A DNA stretch of 10,148 nucleotides from Chloroflexota bacterium (GTDB lineage Bacteria > Chloroflexota > Limnocylindria > Limnocylindrales > CSP1-4), in the NCBI GenBank assembly GCA_021789355.1, contig JAJYJR010000171.1, positions 1 through 10,148 on the forward strand. Reading direction: 5' to 3'. This document shows positions 6,559 through 10,148 of this stretch, piece after piece. The stretch's first letter is position 1. Each line of letters opens with the position of its first letter. A program made the position numbers and the translations under genes. The notes beneath the pieces were generated by a model, which saw only the letters and a list, made by a program, of their open reading frames with translations, had not been told where the DNA came from and made no database searches.

Positions 6559-7889
6559 ACGTTGCCGGGGCCGGCGTAGCTGTACCCCTCGCCCCACAGC
6601 GCGTGGGTGCGCCCGGCACCGTCGACGGTCAGCTCGAAGTAGTCGCCGTACGGCTGGAGGTACCCGCCGGCCGGCGTGGCAGACGCGTAGCCGTACCCGG
6701 GCACGTACTGCGAGAGCCGCGTCTCCGGCGACCACGTCGCGCCGCCGTCCGTCGAGGTCCGGTACCAGGTGTTCCAGCGCGCGTCGGGGTCGTTGGCGCC
6801 CACGTCGTGGCCGTTGCGATCATCCATCCAGGCGATGCGCACGTCTCCATCTGCCCGGGCGACCATCGCCGGGAATGCGTTGTTCGACCCGGCCGGCGCC
6901 AGGGACACGTCGGTGGGGGCGCTCCAGGTGGAACCGCCGCCGTCGGAGCGCTCGAGATACGCGCGCCCCACGCCGTACTGCACGCTGGCCGCGTTGTACA
7001 GCACGTAGACCCGGTCGCGACCGTCGACGGCCAGCGCCATCTGCGGCCCCCAGAAGTTCCACCCTCCGCAGCCGCAGGGCAGGACCGCCTGCGAGAAGGC
7101 GACCGGCGACGTGGTCCATGTGGCGCCGCCGTCCGACGAGCGCGTCACGTACAGGTTGGCGGCGCTGGCGGCCTTGCCGTTCTGCAGGTAGCCCTCCCAG
7201 GCGAAGTAGACGGTGCCGTGGCTGTCCACCGCGCCGCCACTCACCAGCGAGTAGCCGTACTGGGAGTTCGTGTTCTGAATCGGCCGGTCCAGCGTCCAGG
7301 TGGCGCCCCCGTCGTGCGACGCGGAGACGAAGATCATCTGGCCGGAGTGGAACGCGACGTAGACGTCGTCACCTCGCACGGCCAGGATGTCCTTGTCGAT
7401 CCCCTTCTGGAGCGTCTCCACCAGTGCGGCCGTCCAGGTCTGCCCGAAGTCGTCCGAGCGCAGGACCATCTCGCTCGCCTTGTCGTTCAGCATGAAGGCG
7501 GCGTAGACGGTGGCGCCGCTCACGGGATCCACGACGATCTGGGGATCGTCCTCCCGGGTCGTGATGGGATAGAGCGGCCGCGGCGACGACCAGGTCTTGC
7601 CCCCGTCAGACGAGACCTGGATCTCGCTGTGGGGACTCCCGCAGCCGGGACATGCGGGGTCGGCGCCGTAGTGCGTCCACATCGCGTACACGTGTCCCTG
7701 AGCATCGGCCGTGATCGCGGGCTCCCAGTCGTCCCCCGTGGTGAACCCGAGGGTCCGCGGGGCGGTGAAGGTCGATCCACCGGCGGCGACCAGTTGCGGA
7801 ACCAGCAGCATGAGCGCCGCTACGACCACGAACGCCCTCACCAGCCCCCGACGAGCCGTGGCCGTCTCCGACCATGCCCGTGCCGCCAT
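6531..7889 (-). CDS. Secreted Asp-box (BNR repeat) beta-propeller, sialidase-like
   Basis: This 452-residue exported protein has a sialidase-type beta-propeller fold. A Sec-type signal peptide is clear: Arg-rich start, hydrophobic core at about 17-35 (AFVVVAALMLLV) and an AAG cleavage region near 36. Six Asp boxes (SxDxGxTW type) lie near residues 93, 145, 191, 251, 314 and 379, giving one per propeller blade. The arginine-containing FRIP motif and an obvious arginine triad of true sialidases are not seen, so substrate binding or structural roles are as likely as glycosidase activity. Two cysteine pairs (CPGC at 80-83, CGC at 272-274) sit in loops and may form disulfides or bind metal after export. 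The ATG at 7889 is supported by GGAGG with a 7-nt spacer. The open frame continues upstream to 8525, but that extension reads across the divergent gene and is spurious. The gene ends overlapping the flavoprotein start. Confidence 0.85.
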   Translation of the reverse strand: MAARAWSETATARRGLVRAFVVVAALMLLVPQLVAAGGSTFTAPRTLGFTTGDDWEPAITADAQGHVYAMWTHYGADPACPGCGSPHSEIQVSSDGGKTWSSPRPLYPITTREDDPQIVVDPVSGATVYAAFMLNDKASEMVLRSDDFGQTWTAALVETLQKGIDKDILAVRGDDVYVAFHSGQMIFVSASHDGGATWTLDRPIQNTNSQYGYSLVSGGAVDSHGTVYFAWEGYLQNGKAASAANLYVTRSSDGGATWTTSPVAFSQAVLPCGCGGWNFWGPQMALAVDGRDRVYVLYNAASVQYGVGRAYLERSDGGGSTWSAPTDVSLAPAGSNNAFPAMVARADGDVRIAWMDDRNGHDVGANDPDARWNTWYRTSTDGGATWSPETRLSQYVPGYGYASATPAGGYLQPYGDYFELTVDGAGRTHALWGEGYSYAGPGNVWYTRGPKS

Positions 7890-7896
7890 CCCTGCG

Positions 7897-7901
7897 CCTC
7901 C
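7897..7901 (-). promoter_or_regulatory. Ribosome binding site of the beta-propeller gene
   Basis: A GGAGG on the minus strand lies 7 nt before the ATG at 7889. It decides the start within an open frame that runs about 636 nt further upstream. Confidence 0.8.
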
Positions 7902-7987
7902 ACCACGCCCGCCGTCCCTGCCGATCCTACCGGGCCGCGGGAGCATGGTAGGCGTTCGGCAGTCCTGGCGGAACGGGCGGAGCGTAC

Positions 7988-8013
7988 GCTGTGGTGCGCA
8001 TGCGCACCACAGC
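7988..8013. promoter_or_regulatory. Perfect 26-bp palindrome, candidate operator for divergent genes
   Basis: The two 13-nt halves are GCTGTGGTGCGCA and TGCGCACCACAGC, exact reverse complements with no spacer. It lies in the 222-nt region between two diverging genes, and 98 nt separate it from each start codon (7889 minus, 8112 plus), so it is exactly central. No T-run follows it, which argues against a terminator. A weak minus-strand promoter can be proposed downstream of it (TTCCGC at 7968-7973, 17-nt spacer, TACCAT at 7945-7950). A dimeric regulator binding here could control both genes. The palindrome is certain; its function is inferred. Confidence 0.6.
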
Positions 8014-8111
8014 ACGTCCGAGCGACACGATGCGACTGGACAGGGCCCAGTTGCGGCCGCTCGCCACCCGGATGACGGGTCGCTGGCCGGCCGCGAGCGA
8101 GTGAGGACCTC

Positions 8112-8465
8112 ATGAAAGCACGGCTGCTCGGGTTCGGAGCCCTCGAGATCGACGGCCGGCGCTATGACGAGGATGTCGTCATCGAGCGCGGCCACATTCG
8201 GAAGCGGAAGAAGAAACCGTCCAGGCCCTATCGCGACACGTACGGGCACACGCCGCTCTCCGCGGCAGAGGCAATCCCGTGGGGAGGCCGCCGGCTCATC
8301 GTCGGCACAGGGGCACAGGGCGCCCTGCCCGTCATGCGCGACGTCGTCGACGAAGCCCGGCGACGTGGCGTCGAGCTCGTGACCCTGCCGACCGCGGAAG
8401 CCTGCGACCTGATCCGGTCGTGCCCGTCGGAGGACGTGAACGCGGTGCTGCACGTGACCTGTTGA
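8112..8465 (+). CDS. MTH938/NDUFAF3 domain protein (DUF498 family)
   Basis: The 117-residue protein is a complete single-domain member of the MTH938/NDUFAF3 family. The mitochondrial relative NDUFAF3 helps assemble respiratory complex I; the role of free-standing bacterial members is not established. Family landmarks are present in order: EIDGRRYDEDVVI at 12-24, a basic RKRKKKPS stretch at 30-37, GHTPLSAAEAIPWGGRRLIV at 45-64, GTGAQGALPV at 65-74, a helix with EARRRGVEL at 81-89, PTAEA at 93-97 and the closing EDVNAVLHVTC. The ATG at 8112 has GAGG 5 nt upstream. It diverges from the beta-propeller gene across a region centred on a palindrome. No respiratory-complex gene lies in the window, so a complex I link cannot be tested here. 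No signal peptide is visible; it is likely cytoplasmic. Confidence 0.92.
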   Translation: MKARLLGFGALEIDGRRYDEDVVIERGHIRKRKKKPSRPYRDTYGHTPLSAAEAIPWGGRRLIVGTGAQGALPVMRDVVDEARRRGVELVTLPTAEACDLIRSCPSEDVNAVLHVTC

Positions 8466-8524
8466 CCGGCCCGTCACCGGGTGGCGGCGACGGCACGGCG
8501 ATCCGACGGACGGTCCGATGGACA

Positions 8525-8553
8525 TTGTGCCCCGGGACCGGCGGTGCTAGAAC
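8525..8553 (+). promoter_or_regulatory. Candidate promoter upstream of the eRF1-like gene
   Basis: TTGTGC at 8525-8530 and TAGAAC at 8548-8553 are separated by exactly 17 nt, and the -10 is preceded by TG at the extended -10 position (TGCTAGAAC). The match to the housekeeping consensus is 3/6 and 4/6. It would give a leader of roughly 60 nt before the ATG at 8618. An A/T-containing island in this very GC-rich stretch adds some support. Confidence 0.4.
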
Positions 8554-8617
8554 GACGCAGGAGGGTGTGGCAGGCAAGGACGGCAGCGTCCCGACTACTC
8601 CGGGGAGGCCTACTGCC

Positions 8618-9079
8618 ATGGCAGGTTCCGCACCGATGGCCACTTCCCACGTCACCGCAGTCTGGATCGACGCGTCGTCCGCGACGATCCTCCGCGTGGG
8701 CCCCGACGCCACCGAACGGCGCCGCATCGAGTCGACGGTCCCGGCGCGCCATCGGTCGACCGGGCAGGTGACCGAGCGGGGCGGTGAGCGCCATGGGGGC
8801 AGCGGTCCGCGCTCGGCGCGAGACGGCCACCGGCTGGACCATCTCCGGGCGTTCCTCGAGGAGGTCCACGCCGCGCTGCCGGACGAGGACCTCCTGCTCC
8901 TCGGCGACGGCGTGGTGGTGGAGCGCCTGGCACGCTCTCTGCGCGCCGACGACCTGGCCCACGGGATCCACCGGCGGATCGAGGCGCGACGTCACGCGCC
9001 CCTGACCGAGCCGCAGCTCCTGGCGTTGCTGCGGATCTTCGCCGGCTCGCCGCCGCGACGGTACCGCCTCACCCAGTGA
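8618..9079 (+). CDS. eRF1-like (baeRF-type) domain protein, function unknown
   Basis: The 153-residue protein resembles small bacterial proteins related to the domains of eukaryotic/archaeal release factor eRF1, often annotated as translational machinery or host-attachment-like proteins. Seen here: an N-terminal beta-hairpin-type segment, HVTAVWIDASSATILRVGPD at 11-30, where the family has VWID-x-x-x-A-x-I; a His/Gly/Arg-rich linker at 40-72; and a second domain with helix HLRAFLEEVHAAL (75-87), strand DLLLLGDG (91-98) and helix VERLARSLRADD, ending TEPQLLALLRIFAG (130-143), which parallels the family's T-x-x-QL segment. The Gly-Gly-Gln motif of true release factors is absent, so peptidyl-tRNA hydrolysis is not expected by that route. 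The ATG at 8618 is preceded by GGGGAGG with a 9-nt spacer; an ATG at 8636 is an alternative. Family assignment is from pattern only. Confidence 0.65.
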   Translation: MAGSAPMATSHVTAVWIDASSATILRVGPDATERRRIESTVPARHRSTGQVTERGGERHGGSGPRSARDGHRLDHLRAFLEEVHAALPDEDLLLLGDGVVVERLARSLRADDLAHGIHRRIEARRHAPLTEPQLLALLRIFAGSPPRRYRLTQ

Positions 9080-9120
9080 CAGGGCCGTCCGCGTGTCGCC
9101 GCCGGCTATCGCTGTCCCGC

Positions 9121-9140
9121 GCCCGCCGGCTCGGGCGGGC
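9121..9140. terminator. Hairpin between convergent genes
   Basis: A perfect 7-bp GC stem (GCCCGCC / GGCGGGC) with a 6-nt loop lies between the stop of the eRF1-like gene (9079) and the stop of the zinc-ribbon gene (9143, minus strand). Neither side has a T-run. Position between convergent stops makes a shared bidirectional terminator plausible. Confidence 0.45.
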
Positions 9141-9142
9141 CG

Positions 9143-9688
9143 CTACATCCTGGTCGGGCGGTGATACCGCTCCATCACCTCGGCCAGCTTCGCGCGAGCT
9201 TCGGCGAGCTCCGGACGGTCGCCCACGACCACGCCGTCCGGACCCCACCGCCTGAGCTGGCTCATCGCCGTCAGCAGCGCGTTGTGCATGATTCGACGCG
9301 ACCTGCCCCCGTCGATGACGCCGAGGACGAGGTATCGCCGCAGCAGGTCGAACGGGACGGTCCAGCGGCCGACCCTGGCCAGGTCGCCCTCCCGGAGCCT
9401 CTCGAGGTACTCGTCGTCGCCGGCCGGGCGCCGCTCGTGCTCGGCGAGGTGGCGCACGAGGTCTGCGCGCGCGCCGCCCACCAGCGACTCGAAGCGACCG
9501 TCGTCGGCCGATGTCTGGTAGCAGACGGGACAGGACGGCGAGCGGTACGGGCGGGGTGCCGACCCGTACGGGAGCCCGCAGCGCCGACAGAACGAGCCCC
9601 CCGAGGCCGGGGCGGGGACCCCGCACTCGAGACACACACGCGCCGGCTCCACGTGCTCGGCCGGGGCGGCCCGGCGCAGAAGATTCAC
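9143..9688 (-). CDS. Zinc-ribbon protein with an additional CxxC-H-H motif, function unknown
   Basis: This is a 181-residue protein not assigned to a named family. From the GTG at 9688 it carries a zinc ribbon (C19/C22 and C34/C37, CLECG and CRRCG), then a second likely metal site made of CPVC (C53/C56) and HLAEH (H80/H84). The rest is charged and helical: a region around LERLREGDLARVGRWTVPF, a hydrophobic LLRRYLVLGVI segment, and a C-terminal helix (LAEARAKLAEVMERYH). The hydrophobic segment is too short and charged at its edges to be a clear membrane helix. Metal-site layout suggests nucleic-acid or protein binding in the cytoplasm. The open frame extends upstream to 9823, but that extension is Arg/Gly-rich and poor. 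The GTG lacks a ribosome site but overlaps the stop of a possible leader ORF (GTGA), so coupling may explain its translation. Confidence 0.7.
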   Translation of the reverse strand: MNLLRRAAPAEHVEPARVCLECGVPAPASGGSFCRRCGLPYGSAPRPYRSPSCPVCYQTSADDGRFESLVGGARADLVRHLAEHERRPAGDDEYLERLREGDLARVGRWTVPFDLLRRYLVLGVIDGGRSRRIMHNALLTAMSQLRRWGPDGVVVGDRPELAEARAKLAEVMERYHRPTRM

Positions 9689-9765
9689 CGGCCCGTCGCC
9701 GACAGCTGCCCTGCCCCGCCTCCGGGTTCGGCCGGCCCGTGATACCGCTGTGCGCTCTCCCGCAT
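9685..9765 (-). CDS. Possible 26-codon leader ORF coupled to the zinc-ribbon gene
   Basis: An ATG at 9765 opens a 26-residue frame (MRESAQRYHGPAEPGG followed by GAGQLSATGR) that ends in a TGA overlapping the GTG start of the zinc-ribbon gene. A GGGTGG lies 4 nt before the ATG as a mediocre ribosome site. The frame remains open further upstream to 9882. No homology is recognised. The overlap is the main support; the ORF could be a coupling or attenuation leader, or chance. Confidence 0.25.
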   Translation of the reverse strand: MRESAQRYHGPAEPGGGAGQLSATGR

Positions 9766-9952
9766 GTCGCCACCCACGTTGTGCCGTGTACCCACACGAT
9801 GATCGACCCCGGCCCTCGGGCACCCAGGCCGGGGGACGCGACGACCAGCGAGACCGTCGCGCGTCGTCGGCCCCGCGGCCACCCCCCGTTCGTCACGGCC
9901 GCCGACGCAGATCGTCAGGTCCCGCGCGGCCGCGACGCCGGGGCACCCTGGC
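9766..9952. other. Intergenic region upstream of the zinc-ribbon gene
   Basis: Between the possible leader ORF and the stop of the phosphotriesterase-like gene I see no convincing gene. Frames open on both strands are Arg/Pro/Gly-rich. The region should hold the end of the upstream transcript and possibly a promoter; no clear -10/-35 pair or hairpin was found. Confidence 0.35.
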
Positions 9953-10148
9953 TCACGCGATCGACAACACCCGCCGGGGGTTCTGGGTGGTCATCCGGTC
10001 GATCGCATCGCCGGGGACTCCTGCTGCACGGAGACGGGGCAGGTACGTCTCCTGGAGGTAGGTGTACCCGTTGCCACCGAACGCGTGAAGCTGCAGCGTG
10101 TGGCAGACGTCCTGGGAGAGCAGCAAGCGATCCACGTGCCCGCGATCG
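9953..10148 (-). CDS. Phosphotriesterase-family metal-dependent hydrolase, C-terminal part
   Basis: Only the last 64 or so codons are in the window; the gene continues beyond the right edge. The tail matches phosphotriesterase-related amidohydrolases: HVDRLLLSQDVC, in which the Asp of SQD corresponds to the metal-site aspartate at the end of the barrel's eighth strand, then GGNGYTYLQETYLPRLRAAG and the closing MTTQNPRRVLSIA, equivalent to the usual NPxRxL end. Family members hydrolyse lactones, phosphotriesters or related esters with a binuclear metal centre; the substrate cannot be told from this piece. A GTG at 10135 is an internal Val codon, not the start. The gene is on the same strand as the zinc-ribbon gene but about 264 nt upstream of it, so a shared operon is uncertain. 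Confidence 0.85.
   Translation of the reverse strand, partial: DRGHVDRLLLSQDVCHTLQLHAFGGNGYTYLQETYLPRLRAAGVPGDAIDRMTTQNPRRVLSIA

Noticed and set aside
2615..6619. A 1334-codon minus-strand open frame spanning the acyl-CoA synthetase and the flavoprotein region
   Set aside because: It is antisense to a complete, motif-bearing synthetase gene and is out of frame with the flavoprotein. Its translation is Arg/His/Ala/Gly-rich without domains, typical of long shadow frames in GC-rich DNA.
7988..8013. The 26-bp palindrome as a transcription terminator
   Set aside because: It is between divergent starts, where no transcript should end, and no T-run follows it on either strand.
7890..8525. N-terminal extension of the beta-propeller frame to 8525
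   Set aside because: It reads antisense through the MTH938-like gene and the palindrome, while the ATG at 7889 has a strong ribosome site and a signal peptide directly after it.
9750..10061. A 103-codon plus-strand frame near the right end
   Set aside because: It overlaps the antisense of the phosphotriesterase-family tail, is Arg/Pro-rich and shows no motif.

Overview
This is a very GC-rich window (about 70% by eye), with GTG starts next to ATG starts and strong G/C preference at third codon positions. The gene content (AmmeMemoRadiSam-type radical SAM enzyme, fused NDP-forming acyl-CoA synthetase, phytoene-desaturase-like flavoprotein, MTH938/NDUFAF3-like protein, eRF1-like protein, phosphotriesterase-family hydrolase) fits an environmental high-GC bacterium such as an uncultured Chloroflexota or a deep-branching Actinomycetota. 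No gene here fixes the phylum; that is inference. I see no rRNA, tRNA, insertion sequence, integrase or CRISPR array, so the window reads as ordinary chromosome with many poorly characterised genes.

Left block (65-2431, minus strand). A radical SAM protein of the AmrS family (1072-2181) is followed by three possible small genes on the same strand: 738-1037, 253-741 (its ATG overlaps the preceding TGA) and 65-205. None of the three is recognisable. Upstream of amrS lies a short orphan piece of a sensor histidine kinase, only the end of the ATPase domain with a damaged G2 box.

Central block (2699-6558). A complete 779-residue NDP-forming acyl-CoA synthetase on the plus strand (ATP-grasp part first, CoA-binding and phosphohistidine part second) runs convergently into an FAD-dependent oxidoreductase. 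The two stop codons are about 20 nt apart and share a GC-rich hairpin. The flavoprotein sits directly behind a secreted Asp-box beta-propeller protein (6531-7889) with overlapping reading frames and no ATG start of its own, so the two probably form one transcript depending on translational coupling.

Right block (7890-10148). The beta-propeller gene and an MTH938-like gene (8112-8465) diverge from a 222-nt region whose exact centre is a perfect 26-bp palindrome, a good operator candidate. Next comes an eRF1-like protein gene (8618-9079) with its own candidate promoter. It is convergent with a small zinc-ribbon protein gene (9143-9688), with a 7-bp GC hairpin between the two stops. A possible 26-codon leader ORF overlaps the zinc-ribbon start. 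The window ends inside the 3' part of a phosphotriesterase-family gene on the minus strand.

No single pathway ties the genes together. The most promising leads are the symmetric palindrome, the coupled propeller/flavoprotein pair, the uncharacterised genes behind amrS and the zinc-ribbon gene with its overlapping leader ORF.
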